Shown in pieces: positions 50,032 through 59,513 of a stretch of 64,000 nt of DNA; position 1 is the first letter of the stretch, and each line of letters begins with the position of its first letter. The stretch comes from Actinomycetota bacterium (lineage in GTDB: Bacteria; Actinomycetota; Thermoleophilia; RBG-16-64-13): the NCBI GenBank assembly GCA_012523095.1, contig JAAYJE010000126.1, positions 1 through 64,000 of the forward strand, read 5' to 3'. A program made the translations under genes and the position numbers. Below the pieces are notes generated by a model, which was not told the origin of the DNA, made no database searches, and saw nothing but the letters and a program-made list of their open reading frames with translations.

Positions 50032-52152
50032 CTAGATCGCGTAACCGGTGAGAGCGCCCTCGCGCACCGCGTCCACGATCCACCCCGGCTCCCCGCAGCT
50101 GCCGATCACACGAGTATCGTCCACCAATCCCCCTAGCTCCTCGATAACAGCCGTGTTCGGCCCCCAGTCTTGGGTGATGATGACATCCTCACCCTCGAGA
50201 ACGAACACCCGCTTATCGGGCGTCCGTATCTTCAAGCCCCTATCGATGACCTCGCGGTACTCTGCGTCGGACCAGATGGGTACGTGCTTCAATTTGAACC
50301 ACGGCCACAGGTTCTCTAGATCGTCCTTAGTCATCCCGTCGCCCAGCTCCGCATAAGGACCGTTGTGAGCGATGGTCACCCGCCGACCCCTTTTGGCCAG
50401 GAACTCGGCCAGCTCGCAGCCGTGGAGAGTACCCCCAACAACCACTACACTCCGGGCCACGGGCATCCACAACCGCGTGAGTCTCTCCAGGCGACGCGCG
50501 GAGATGAACCTGAGAGCCGACCTAAGCAGGCCGTGCAGCTTCTCGGTCTTGATGACTTTGGGGCCGTCCGCGCCGGGAAGACGGAACTCGGTATGCGCAG
50601 CCCCTGCTGCAAGGACGAGTACATCGGGTCGTTCGGTCTGTACCACCTCAGGAGTAACCTTTACCTTCAAGTTGACGTTCACATGCTCATTCTGGAGCTG
50701 TGTCTTCAGGTATCTCACGAAGTCGGTGAGATCTTCCGTCTCCATATCCTTGACTACGGCCGCCAAGGGGATCAGCCCTCCGAGGCGCGAAGTCGCCTCA
50801 TACAGCGCCACCTCATGGCCCCGGCGGGCGGCCACCCGAGCCACCTCCATGCCCGCGGGGCCGCCGCCGACCACCAACACCTTCTTCTTCGGGGCGGCCG
50901 GCCCACATCGGTATCCGGGTTCGAGTTCTCGGCCTAGGGTGGCGTTGACGCGGCACTCCAGTCGCTTGTTCTTGTTCCGCATATCGAAGCAGTGCAGGCA
51001 GCCGGTGCAGGTGCGGATGTCCTTCAACCGCCCGGCTCTCACCTTGTTGGGGAGGGCGGGATCGGCAAGCAGACGTCGTGTCATGCCCACGAAATCAAGG
51101 CTGCCTTTGCGCAGATACTCCTCCCCCATATCCGGATCGAGACGGCAGGCGGTCCAAACAGGGATGGTGACCCCTTTTCTTTTGACCGCCTCCGCGAGAG
51201 GCACCGTCGCCCCCTTGCCGTCCCGGCTCCAATCCAGATCGACCGGCAGTTCTTCCGGAGGCTCGGGGTAGAGGATGCGGTCCGGCTGGATGAGACCGCC
51301 CCTGTGGCCGTAACGCTCGGCCCGGACGTTGATCCCGTCGGCCACCTTGCTGATGAGCCTGGCCATCTCGGCACCCTCTTCCATCGTGGTCGCCAGCGGG
51401 TGGTTGTATTCCACGACGTTGAACAACGTGTGTACGGCGAATCCCGAGCCGCACCGTCGCTTGGCCTCGATGATGATGCTCCGCAGGAAGCGGGTACGGT
51501 CCTCGTAGCTCTGAGGACCGTACTCGTCGTCGCGCTTGTTCCAAACGCGGGATAAGAAGGTGTTGCCCTGGTGGGCGGTGCCGTGATTGATCTCACAGGC
51601 GTCGAAGCCGGCCTTGTAGGCCCGCTCGGCGGCAGACGCCCATAGGTCGATCTGGTCCTCGACCTCTTGCTTGGTCATCGCGCGGCAGGGAAGGAAATCG
51701 GGACCGGGTAGCTCTTCGACGGTCATGGCCGAAGCGCACTTGACGTCGCGGATGTTCATGTCGCGAGGCATGAGGCCGGTAGGGTTCCAAGGGCCGGCGT
51801 GCTGAAACTGTATGGATACCGGACAGCCCTGCTTGTGCACGGCCTCGGTCAGCCGCTGGAACCCGGGTATGAACCTGTCGTCGTCCAGATGCAGCTGCAC
51901 ACCCTCGTAAGCACCGTCGGGGAAGTAGTGTACATGCTGGATACCCAGCGGGTACTCCACTCCACACGACTCCACCACTAGGAAGCCGACGCCGCCGCGG
52001 GCCAGACGCTCGTAGTAGGCGATCATACGCGGCCCCACCGTCTGGTCTTCCTCCACGTACGAGGTGCCGTTGGCCGTCTTGATGATGCGGTTGCGGGTTT
52101 TTACCGGGCCGATCGTCCCCGGTTCGAGGAGCTTCTCGAATTGCTCTCTCAT
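50032..52152 (-). CDS. NADH:flavin oxidoreductase / 2,4-dienoyl-CoA reductase-like Fe-S flavoprotein
   Basis: 706 residues: an Old Yellow Enzyme-type FMN barrel (RNRIIKTANG...HAGPWNPTGL...INHGTAHQGNTFLS) and a [4Fe-4S] motif CTGCLHC...C. A C-terminal FAD/NAD(P) disulphide-reductase-like module follows, with VVGGGPAGMEVA. This three-part layout is shared by enoate/2,4-dienoyl-CoA reductases and trimethylamine dehydrogenase. The substrate cannot be told. Its ATG overlaps the dehydrogenase stop upstream (ATGA). Confidence 0.9.
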   Translation of the reverse strand: MREQFEKLLEPGTIGPVKTRNRIIKTANGTSYVEEDQTVGPRMIAYYERLARGGVGFLVVESCGVEYPLGIQHVHYFPDGAYEGVQLHLDDDRFIPGFQRLTEAVHKQGCPVSIQFQHAGPWNPTGLMPRDMNIRDVKCASAMTVEELPGPDFLPCRAMTKQEVEDQIDLWASAAERAYKAGFDACEINHGTAHQGNTFLSRVWNKRDDEYGPQSYEDRTRFLRSIIIEAKRRCGSGFAVHTLFNVVEYNHPLATTMEEGAEMARLISKVADGINVRAERYGHRGGLIQPDRILYPEPPEELPVDLDWSRDGKGATVPLAEAVKRKGVTIPVWTACRLDPDMGEEYLRKGSLDFVGMTRRLLADPALPNKVRAGRLKDIRTCTGCLHCFDMRNKNKRLECRVNATLGRELEPGYRCGPAAPKKKVLVVGGGPAGMEVARVAARRGHEVALYEATSRLGGLIPLAAVVKDMETEDLTDFVRYLKTQLQNEHVNVNLKVKVTPEVVQTERPDVLVLAAGAAHTEFRLPGADGPKVIKTEKLHGLLRSALRFISARRLERLTRLWMPVARSVVVVGGTLHGCELAEFLAKRGRRVTIAHNGPYAELGDGMTKDDLENLWPWFKLKHVPIWSDAEYREVIDRGLKIRTPDKRVFVLEGEDVIITQDWGPNTAVIEELGGLVDDTRVIGSCGEPGWIVDAVREGALTGYAI

Positions 52153-53099
52153 GACTCACTTCTTCCTTGGAGAGCCTCATCAACGATCCGAGCCGCCGCC
52201 GCCAGCACGTCGGCGCTGCGCGTGAGTCCTTCTCTCTCCTCCGGTTCCAACTCCCACTCCAGTATCTCGCGGACCCCGCTCCTGCCCAACGAGACCGGCG
52301 CCGCCATACTGAGTCCGCGCCGGCCGTACTCTCCGTCCAACACCACCGAACAGGGGAAGACCTCTCCGGTATCGTCGCGGATGGCGCGCACCAACGCCGC
52401 CAACCCGACGGCGCACGTCCAGCCCGCGGTACGGCCCGCCTGCAATGCCTCGTAGCGATGTAGGACCTCGAGCGCCTCAGCACGTATCCTGGTCTTCTCG
52501 TACTCGCTGAAGACAACAGGCCTTCCGTCGATGCGAGCCGAGCTGAATACCGGCACCTGGGTGGCGCCGTGCTCCCCCAGTACCGTGGCCTGCACCCGAC
52601 CGACCTCCACCCCTTTGGCGCGGGCGATCTGTTCCCGAAAGCGGAGCGAATCGTTGAACGAGTAACCCAGGACCCGGCGTCGTGGGAAGCCTCCCACCCG
52701 CCAGGTGGCATAGTTAAGGGGATCCACCGGATTAGTGGCCGTGATGACCACGGCGTCGGGACAGCTACGTCTCAACTGTTCTGCGATCTCGCGCACCAAG
52801 GGAAGATTCCGAGGCAGCATCTCCATACGATCGCTGAGCAGACCCTGCGATGCTCCCGCCGCGTCGATCACCACATCCGAGCCGACGGCGTCGGAGTAGG
52901 AGCCAGCCTTCACGGTTATATCGAGCGCCGACACGGCCGTGGCGAGGTCCATGGCATGCTGTTGCACCATGTTGGAGCGCGGGTCGACCATGACGACCTC
53001 GTCGACCAGACCTTGGGCGGCCAAGTAGAACGCGGCCGGCGCACCGACCGCACCCGCAGCGCCGATGATGGTCGCTTTCGTCGCGTACCTCCCCTTCAA
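52149..53099 (-). CDS. Lactate/malate dehydrogenase-like protein
   Basis: 316 residues in the LDH/MDH family. Rossmann GAAGAVGA, TNPVDPLNY, catalytic GEHG His and FNDSLRFR Arg are in place. The loop that discriminates lactate from malate (GASQGLLSDR) is atypical, so the 2-hydroxy acid used is uncertain. The start is probably TTG at 53099; no ATG or GTG fits. Part of the GMC/OYE/BKACE operon. Confidence 0.83.
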   Translation of the reverse strand: MKGRYATKATIIGAAGAVGAPAAFYLAAQGLVDEVVMVDPRSNMVQQHAMDLATAVSALDITVKAGSYSDAVGSDVVIDAAGASQGLLSDRMEMLPRNLPLVREIAEQLRRSCPDAVVITATNPVDPLNYATWRVGGFPRRRVLGYSFNDSLRFREQIARAKGVEVGRVQATVLGEHGATQVPVFSSARIDGRPVVFSEYEKTRIRAEALEVLHRYEALQAGRTAGWTCAVGLAALVRAIRDDTGEVFPCSVVLDGEYGRRGLSMAAPVSLGRSGVREILEWELEPEEREGLTRSADVLAAAARIVDEALQGRSES

Positions 53100-53174
53100 C
53101 CACTTCTTGACAGGTCCTCACCCGACCGAACCGGGCTCATGGTCACGTGGAGTATTAACCAGCAAGAAGCGCCG

Positions 53175-53215
53175 GCTGTCAACCGCCGGCTCGTGAGGAG
53201 CCGGCGGACGACAGC
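53175..53215 (-). terminator. Strong hairpin after the GMC gene
   Basis: ccgccggctc/gagccggcgg form ten perfect pairs around gtgag, with an outer gctgtc/gacagc stem beyond two-base bulges. It lies between the GMC gene and the dehydrogenase. It may terminate or attenuate transcription within the cluster. Confidence 0.6.
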
Positions 53216-53320
53216 CGCTCGACCGAGAAGAACAGCTACGTGTTCAGAAGCGCACCGTCCGAGCACGGATAGTCCCGGCGTGGGCGGATCCGCCTCTCCG
53301 GCTCCTCTCGATGGGAAGGC

Positions 53321-54625
53321 TCAGACCGCCAGTTGCTCTGCCACAAGCCGCTTCGCGAGCCCCAATATCATGAAGACCGGGGGCAGACCGCACGGCTCGG
53401 GGATCACGCTCGAATCGCACACAAAGAGACCTTTGATCTTCGTCTGTAGGTCTCTGTCGATCTGATCATCGATACGCACCGTCCCGGCCGGGTGGGCGCC
53501 CCGGGGAGGAGCCGAATTGATGGACTCAGGGATACAACCCGCCCGGCGCAGTATCTGACCAGAGACTTCCATGCCTCGCGCAAGGAGCTTCTGATCCGCC
53601 TCCTCCAACGGTTTGGACACCGTACCGTCGGCCTTCACATAGCCGGCGTGCCGGTCGCGGGTCTTCGCCATGATTCCCAGAACGTGCGGGAAGTGCCGGA
53701 AGCTCAGAAGCGCCTTGGGACCGCCCATGAACAATCCGAAGAGATACCACGGCCAAGGATCGCAGCAGTCCATCAGGATGATGCCCTCATCCTTGAGATC
53801 AAGCGTGCCACAGCCCATGGGTATGTCGCGGTAGGAACCTCGTCCCGAGTAGAGCCCGTAGGTCAATACCAACGGATCGATGATGACTCCTTTACCGGCG
53901 TCTGAGAAGCCCGAGTTCTGCATGATAGGAGCGGTGCCCAGCCCGCCCGCCGCGAGAACCACGCGTTCCGCCTCCACCTCGAAGGGGCCGGACCGCCCCG
54001 TCCCCCGGACTCCGGTGACGCGATCGTCCTTGGACAGGACTGCCTTCACCTGCATCCGTGTCTCCAGATGAGCCCCGTGCGAACGCGCCTCCTCGACATA
54101 CTCACGCGCCGTCCACTTCGCCCCCTTGGCGGAGCCGGCAAAAAGCCTGCTGGGTCGAGTGCGCATCTTGTCCCAACGTATGAAGTGCGGCATGGGGTTC
54201 CAGTCAAAGCCTTCCGCGCGCGCCGCTTCCATGATCCGTTCAGCCCCTTCCCCGATAAGGCTTTCCGGCATGGGGGAAGGCTTGAGTTCTTCACGCACCT
54301 GGGCGATATACTGGGCCAGATCGATACCATGTTCCTCCTTGAGCCAGGCCGGCGGCTCGAAGGCCGTGCCTAGATAGGAGAGGGTCGACCCGCCTACCGT
54401 CAGCAGACGCACCATCTGTGTGCCCTCGATGGAAGCCAGCGTGAGGGCCCGGTCCGCCATGCGGAAGGTGTTCAGCCAGCTGCCTTCTCTGTGGTAGGCG
54501 CCTTGTTCCAGGATGAGCACGTCCTTGCCGCGGAGGGCGAGTTCCCGGGCGACGGCTGCTCCGCCCGGTCCGCTGCCCACAACCACGGTTTCGGCTTTTA
54601 GACGCTTGATCCCACCGGCCATCAT
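53321..54625 (-). CDS. GMC-type FAD-dependent oxidoreductase
   Basis: 434 residues, shorter than classical GMC oxidases (about 550). FAD motif VVVGSGPGGAAVA (15-27) and HPAGT near the C-terminus are the GMC signatures. It probably oxidises an alcohol or dehydrogenates a ring or side chain. It starts ATGATG after GGAGG, divergent from a TetR gene whose palindromic operator lies about 200 bases upstream. Confidence 0.85.
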   Translation of the reverse strand: MMAGGIKRLKAETVVVGSGPGGAAVARELALRGKDVLILEQGAYHREGSWLNTFRMADRALTLASIEGTQMVRLLTVGGSTLSYLGTAFEPPAWLKEEHGIDLAQYIAQVREELKPSPMPESLIGEGAERIMEAARAEGFDWNPMPHFIRWDKMRTRPSRLFAGSAKGAKWTAREYVEEARSHGAHLETRMQVKAVLSKDDRVTGVRGTGRSGPFEVEAERVVLAAGGLGTAPIMQNSGFSDAGKGVIIDPLVLTYGLYSGRGSYRDIPMGCGTLDLKDEGIILMDCCDPWPWYLFGLFMGGPKALLSFRHFPHVLGIMAKTRDRHAGYVKADGTVSKPLEEADQKLLARGMEVSGQILRRAGCIPESINSAPPRGAHPAGTVRIDDQIDRDLQTKIKGLFVCDSSVIPEPCGLPPVFMILGLAKRLVAEQLAV

Positions 54626-54818
54626 TCCTCCTATGTGTCTAGAGCCGACCTTGAACGCCGGTGCAGAAATCGTGACCCAGATCCAGCAGTGGCGGCTGCC
54701 ATGACAACTCGGTTCTCATCGGCCGACGAAGAACATCCCATGGAGCCACGATCGACCATGCGATCTTCCTCGCACGACGAAGGAGCCTCTTGCCCTTGCA
54801 AGAGAATGAGCGTACTCT

Positions 54819-54838
54819 CACTGAGCATGTGCTCAGTG
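54819..54838. promoter_or_regulatory. Perfect 20-bp palindrome (TetR operator candidate)
   Basis: cactgagca-tg-tgctcagtg: nine-base arms around TG, spanning the predicted TetR start codon (54827). Shares TGAG-N6-CTCA with 60590-60603, which overlaps the other TetR start. A likely autoregulatory site; it may also control the divergent GMC operon. Confidence 0.65.
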
Positions 54839-55483
54839 GACAAGATAGTAGCCGGCCAAGACCCTGTCAAGCCGTGTAGACGAACACTGCCTCCCGACGA
54901 GCGAAAGCGGCAGATCGTCGACGCAGTCCGGCATGTCGTAGCCGAGCACGGGGTACCGAACACCACGGTGTCACGAGTGGCGGAGGCCGCCGGCGTCGCC
55001 CAAGGGACGCTGTACCTCTACTTCCGCAACCGAACCGAGATGCTCCTCGCCGCCTTGGACTCCATCTGGACCGAGATGCAGGGCGTGGTCGAGATCCCGG
55101 GAGAGACCAACGAGCTCGAACGACTGCGAAAGGGCGGGCTGAAGCACAACGAGTTGATGACGACCGAACTGGGCGGGTTCGCCGTCCCCTGGGTGGAGTT
55201 CATCGCGGCCCCGGCCGGCATGGGCCTGCGGGGTGCCGTCGGGGAGACGCAGCGTCGCGCTTTCCGAAAGCTGCGCGAAATAGTGGAATCGGGGAAGGCC
55301 AACGGGCAGATACGCGCGGATGTCGACTCCGATCAACTCGCCTGGGAATGGCTGATGCTGGCTTGGGCGGAGAACATCGCCTGCCTGGTGGGATTGACCG
55401 AGTTCTTCGAAGAGAGGCGGTCGGAGCCGCTGCGTTCTATGATCCTGGACGACGCTGCGCCGGAAGGCGGATGCCGAGCCTAG
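54827..55483 (+). CDS. TetR-family transcriptional regulator
   Basis: 218 residues from ATG 54827; the frame extends further back but crosses a palindrome. HTH region: IVDAVRHVVAEHGV, then TTVSRVAEAAGVAQGTLYLYF. C-terminal ligand domain follows. It is paralogous to the gene at 60589, with TLYLYFRNRTEMLLAALDSI matching TLYVYFDNRTDMLLTALDSI there. Likely controls the divergent GMC/dehydrogenase operon and itself. Confidence 0.86.
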   Translation: MCSVDKIVAGQDPVKPCRRTLPPDERKRQIVDAVRHVVAEHGVPNTTVSRVAEAAGVAQGTLYLYFRNRTEMLLAALDSIWTEMQGVVEIPGETNELERLRKGGLKHNELMTTELGGFAVPWVEFIAAPAGMGLRGAVGETQRRAFRKLREIVESGKANGQIRADVDSDQLAWEWLMLAWAENIACLVGLTEFFEERRSEPLRSMILDDAAPEGGCRA

Positions 55484-55501
55484 TCCGCCCCTCTAACCGT
55501 A

Positions 55502-56710
55502 TCACGGGCTGCCGGTCGTGCCGCTCCCCGGGGCGACGGTCGTAGTGGTTGGAGCCGGAGGCGACCAGTCGAGGCCCATGAAGCGAGCGGCTTCGGTAAG
55601 CACCGCCACCATGTCTTCGACGATCCCGAGATTCTGAGCCCGGCTCATGCACCCCTGTGCACCGTATTCGAACAGAAGTCGATACCACTTGTCGGTATCC
55701 TCCGTGCCCAAGGAACCGACGGTCACACCGGCGTCTGCAAGCATCTCAAGTTGTCCGGACACGTAACCGGAGTCCAGTTCCAGACTGTAGTCCGCGGCCC
55801 GCTCAGCGGCTTCGTAGAAGACGGCGCGTGTCTCGGGGGCCAGCCTTGCCCAGGTGTCGAGGTTGATGACGATAGAGCTACCTACTCCATAGACACCGTC
55901 CCACACGAAGTGCTTGGCCACATCGTAGAGCTTGAGGTCGATACTGCCTTTGAAGCCGGCCCGGACGGCCTCGAAGACGCCTTCCGCCAAGGCATCGTGC
56001 ATCCTCGCGGAATTGGTCTTGACGATGTCACAGCCCAAGGCCTCGAGTGCCGGCACGAAACCGCTCGCGCCGAACCTCTTGCCCGACAGGTCGGCCAACC
56101 CGGTGAATGCTCTTCTGGACACGAACACGTTGCCGCCCCCAGACGTGAAACCCAATACGAAGATGTTGTCGACTCCGGCCTCCGCCTGGATGAGCAGCGA
56201 GGTTCTCGGCTCGTCGAAGACGAGGTGGTGCGCGTAGTCGAGCGCCGCCTGAGCATCGGGCGCCGCCCACATGGGGAAGTTCGCGAGCGGCAGCCGATCG
56301 GCATATCCAGACAGGGCCAGAGAGGTCATGTCCACCGAGCCGGAACCGACCAGTCCCAACTCCTCCGAGTCGCCGGCCAGGACTCCGCCGAAGAAGACTT
56401 CAAAGGCCACTACGCCGCCTGTGGCCTCCTTGACGTAGTCGATAAAACGCCGGATGACCTTACCACCGGTGTCGTCCTCTTTGAATCTGGTGGCGTACTT
56501 GATCGTCATCGGCTCCTGTGTGAGAGGCGCCACCGTGGTCTCCCTCATCGCGGTGGTGGTGGTTAATGACACCATGGTCGACGAGGTGGTCCCGTTTTCG
56601 GACGCGGTCGTCGCGATGGCGACATCGGTATCGCGGGCCCGGCTGCACGAGACTATGGCGATCGCCAAGGCGGCCACCAACACCAGCCCCACGATCAATC
56701 CCCTCTTCAC
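55502..56710 (-). CDS. DctP-type TRAP substrate-binding lipoprotein
   Basis: 402 residues. GTG start with AAGGAGGG upstream; the signal ends in lipobox IVSC, followed by a Thr-rich linker. DctP core: YATRFKEDDTGGKVIRRFIDYVKEATGG, GSVDMTSLALSG and the ligand-facing TWARLAPETRAVFYEAAE segment. It is about 40% identical by eye to the next gene. No DctQ/DctM genes are within the window, so its membrane partner must be elsewhere or absent. Confidence 0.88.
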   Translation of the reverse strand: MKRGLIVGLVLVAALAIAIVSCSRARDTDVAIATTASENGTTSSTMVSLTTTTAMRETTVAPLTQEPMTIKYATRFKEDDTGGKVIRRFIDYVKEATGGVVAFEVFFGGVLAGDSEELGLVGSGSVDMTSLALSGYADRLPLANFPMWAAPDAQAALDYAHHLVFDEPRTSLLIQAEAGVDNIFVLGFTSGGGNVFVSRRAFTGLADLSGKRFGASGFVPALEALGCDIVKTNSARMHDALAEGVFEAVRAGFKGSIDLKLYDVAKHFVWDGVYGVGSSIVINLDTWARLAPETRAVFYEAAERAADYSLELDSGYVSGQLEMLADAGVTVGSLGTEDTDKWYRLLFEYGAQGCMSRAQNLGIVEDMVAVLTEAARFMGLDWSPPAPTTTTVAPGSGTTGSP

Positions 56711-56823
56711 CGCCCGCCCTCCTTACGACTTTCTCCGTGGATCCCTCTCGCCACCGCCGGACTGCGCAGACCCTCACTATACAAGAACGACCGCCTCACC
56801 GGCCGCGACGGCCTTGAGGAACA

Positions 56824-58032
56824 TCATCCAGCAGGCGGCGCCCAGGGGAGGCCGGAAAACGCAGCTGCGGCCGACAGGACCACGGTCATGTCGCTTGTTA
56901 TGCCAAGAGTGACGGCCCGGCTCATGCTCCCAGAGGCCCCATCCTCAAAGAGGAGCAGTGACCAGGCTGCCTGGTCTTCAGGGCTGAGCGACCCGAACGT
57001 GACTCCCGCCTTTTCGAGCGTCCCGGTAGAGGCCCTCACTTCCGCCGCGCTCAGCTCGCTACTGAAGGCTTCCGCATCCAGGGCGGCCTCGCGAAAGACC
57101 TCCTGCGTTTCCGGAGACAGTCTCGCCCAAGTCCGCAGGTTGACCGTGAGCGCGCAGGCACCCGAGCACGTGCCGTCCCAGACGTAGTGTGTCACGGGTT
57201 CGTACCACTTCAGGTTCAGCGTCTTGAAAAAACCGGCCCTGGTCACGTCCACGACGTCACCGGCCAGCGCCTCATAAATGCCGGCCGATGACGTCTCCAC
57301 CACCATGACATCCAGAGCCTCGAGGGCCGAAGTGGGAGCGGCGGCACCGAACCGCATGCCGGCAAGATCGGCAAGAGCGGCAACGGGCCCGCACCCCACG
57401 AAAACGTTGACGTCGCCGGCAATGAAGCCTATATAGGTGATGTTGTTGGCCCTCGCCTCTGCATGAATGAGACGGACCGTGTCGCGGTTCTGGAAGGCAA
57501 TATGATCCAGACAGTCAACCACCTTCCGCCCTTCAACCGACCTGCAGTCGGGCAGGTATAGAAGCGGCAGCCGGTCGGGGAACACCGAGAGGCGCAAAGA
57601 GACCATATCTACGAATCCGGACCCGACCAACTCAAGCTCCTCCCCCGTGCCACCAAGCATCCCATCGAAGAATACGTCGAATGTAACGGCCCCATCCGTC
57701 GCTTTTTCGACGCGATCGATGAAGCGACGGATGGTCCTGCCGGACACCTCGTCCCTAGCGGAGGTGGTGGCGAACCTAAGCGTCATCGGTTCCTGAGAGA
57801 ACGCCGTTGTCGTGGTCGACATGGATGTGGACGTGGAACTGGTCTGAACGGTGGTCGAAGTGGTAGTCGAGATAGTCTCGACCGTAGTCGAAGTGGTCAT
57901 GGCGGCAGTCCAGGCGGCGGTGTTCGCTGTAGTCATGATCGCCGGCTCGTCGGCAGTGCAGGCCGCGGATCCCAAACCGAGGGTCGCGATGAGGGCCGCC
58001 AGCACCGACCCGAGGACCAGGCCCTTCTTCAT
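56824..58032 (-). CDS. DctP-type TRAP substrate-binding lipoprotein, paralogue
   Basis: 402 residues with the same plan: MKKGLVLGS signal, lipobox SAAC, and a long Thr/Ser-rich linker with runs such as TTTSTTVQT. The DctP domain includes SGRTIRRFIDRVEKATDG and LSPETQEVFREAALDAE. GGAGGAG precedes the ATG. A tandem duplication with the previous gene, but the substrate-facing regions differ, so it may bind a different acid. Confidence 0.88.
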   Translation of the reverse strand: MKKGLVLGSVLAALIATLGLGSAACTADEPAIMTTANTAAWTAAMTTSTTVETISTTTSTTVQTSSTSTSMSTTTTAFSQEPMTLRFATTSARDEVSGRTIRRFIDRVEKATDGAVTFDVFFDGMLGGTGEELELVGSGFVDMVSLRLSVFPDRLPLLYLPDCRSVEGRKVVDCLDHIAFQNRDTVRLIHAEARANNITYIGFIAGDVNVFVGCGPVAALADLAGMRFGAAAPTSALEALDVMVVETSSAGIYEALAGDVVDVTRAGFFKTLNLKWYEPVTHYVWDGTCSGACALTVNLRTWARLSPETQEVFREAALDAEAFSSELSAAEVRASTGTLEKAGVTFGSLSPEDQAAWSLLLFEDGASGSMSRAVTLGITSDMTVVLSAAAAFSGLPWAPPAG

Positions 58033-58175
58033 GAATCATCTCCTCCGCTCCGTCCTGTGCCCCCACTATGGACAAAACAACCGGCACCCGCAAGTTCAGT
58101 GTTGGCAGAGTCACCGCCCGCGGGTTAAGCTGGAACGCACGCCTCAAGGCCTTAACACTACGCTGAGGGAGACGG

Positions 58176-59513
58176 GTGAACCCAAGCATCGAGCTCGGTG
58201 GGCAACTAGGATTCTGGACCCTCGCTCCCTTCGCGTGCATGCTGCTCGCTGTCGCGATAATGCCGTTAGCATGCGGCCGCTGGTTCGAGCGCAACTTGAA
58301 CAAGGGCATCGTAGCGTTCGTGCTGGGCGTCCCGACGGTCGTGTATCTGGTAGTCCGCTTCGGTAGCCTGGGTCTGGAGAATGCCGCCCATACAGCCCAG
58401 GAGTATGTGCAATTCATCATCCTGCTGTTCGCCCTCTTCACCATCTCGGGCGGCATCTACGTCGCGGGGAACCTGGTCGCCACTCCTAAGACCAACCTTG
58501 GCTTCCTGGCCATCGGCGCCGTGGTCGCCAGCTTCATAGGCACCATGGGAGCCTCTATGGTGCTCATCCGGCCACTGCTTCGGGCGAATTCCGAGCGTAC
58601 CCATCTTAAGCACACCGTGGTCTTCTTCATCTTCACTGTCAGCAACGTGGGCGGCCTTCTGACGCCACTCGGCGACCCGCCGCTGTTCCTGGGCTTCCTG
58701 AGGGGCGTTCCCTTCACGTGGACATTCCGCCTGTGGGCTGAGTGGCTGTTGGCGACGGCTCTGCTGCTGGTGGCGTATCTCATGTTCGAGCTTTGCTACT
58801 ACCGCAAAGAACCCGCTCCTGCCCGGCGTATAGATGCGGCCGACTACGTCCCCATGAGGCTCAAGGGCGGCGTCAACATGCTGCTGCTCGCGCTCGTGAT
58901 AGTCACCGTGCTCTTCTCCGGACCATTGGCCCAAGCGGGGGAAGCGATCCGCTTCCCCTTCGTCCGTGAGCTGGTGTTGGTCGTTCTGGCCGTGCTCTCC
59001 CTGGTGATAGGGCCGAAGGACCCACGGACCTCCAACCTTTTCAGCTGGCACCCTATCATCGAGGTGGCGGTCTTGTTCGCCGGCATCTTCGCGACTATGA
59101 TCCCGGCCCTAGCTCTGCTGCAGGCCCACGGAGCATCGATCGGACTGAGCCACCCGTGGCACTACTTCTGGACCACCGGAGGCCTCTCCGCCTTCCTCGA
59201 CAACGCGCCGACCTACCTGGCCTTCACCTCGGTGGCCCAGGGCCAAGTGGGGGTCGACACGGTCGGGGCGCTGATCTCCACCGATCTGATCGCCCGGCTC
59301 GGCTTCTCACCTGCCGACTTCCTCAAGGCCATCTCCTGTGGAGCCGTCATGCTGGGCGCCATGACCTACATAGGCAACGCGCCCAACTTCGCCGTGAAGT
59401 CCATAGCCGAACGGTCGGGGCTCCGCATGCCCTCCTTCTTCGGCTATCTGGGCTATTCAGTGGTCATCCTGGTACCCATCTTCGTCATCATCACCGCCGT
59501 CTTCTTCCTGTGA
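58176..59513 (+). CDS. Citrate/sodium:proton antiporter-like (CitMHS_2/NhaD type) membrane protein
   Basis: 445 residues with about 11-12 helices. Motifs SNVGGLLTPLGDPPLFLGFL and SAFLDNAPTYLAF are the paired signature of the sodium:proton antiporter NhaD-like/citrate carrier group. GTG start with GAGGGAGA upstream. It may be an exchanger for carboxylates or Na+. It converges with the DMT gene with a 23-base overlap of the 3' ends. Confidence 0.85.
   Translation: MNPSIELGGQLGFWTLAPFACMLLAVAIMPLACGRWFERNLNKGIVAFVLGVPTVVYLVVRFGSLGLENAAHTAQEYVQFIILLFALFTISGGIYVAGNLVATPKTNLGFLAIGAVVASFIGTMGASMVLIRPLLRANSERTHLKHTVVFFIFTVSNVGGLLTPLGDPPLFLGFLRGVPFTWTFRLWAEWLLATALLLVAYLMFELCYYRKEPAPARRIDAADYVPMRLKGGVNMLLLALVIVTVLFSGPLAQAGEAIRFPFVRELVLVVLAVLSLVIGPKDPRTSNLFSWHPIIEVAVLFAGIFATMIPALALLQAHGASIGLSHPWHYFWTTGGLSAFLDNAPTYLAFTSVAQGQVGVDTVGALISTDLIARLGFSPADFLKAISCGAVMLGAMTYIGNAPNFAVKSIAERSGLRMPSFFGYLGYSVVILVPIFVIITAVFFL

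Noticed and set aside
54635..54826. 64-residue N-terminal extension of the first TetR regulator
   Set aside because: The extension has no family similarity and would cover the palindromic operator and the GMC promoter region.
57780..57960. Thr-codon repeats in the DctP linker as a DNA repeat or CRISPR
   Set aside because: They are low-complexity codons for the Thr/Ser-rich linker of a lipoprotein; unit length and spacing are irregular. No CRISPR array was seen in the window.
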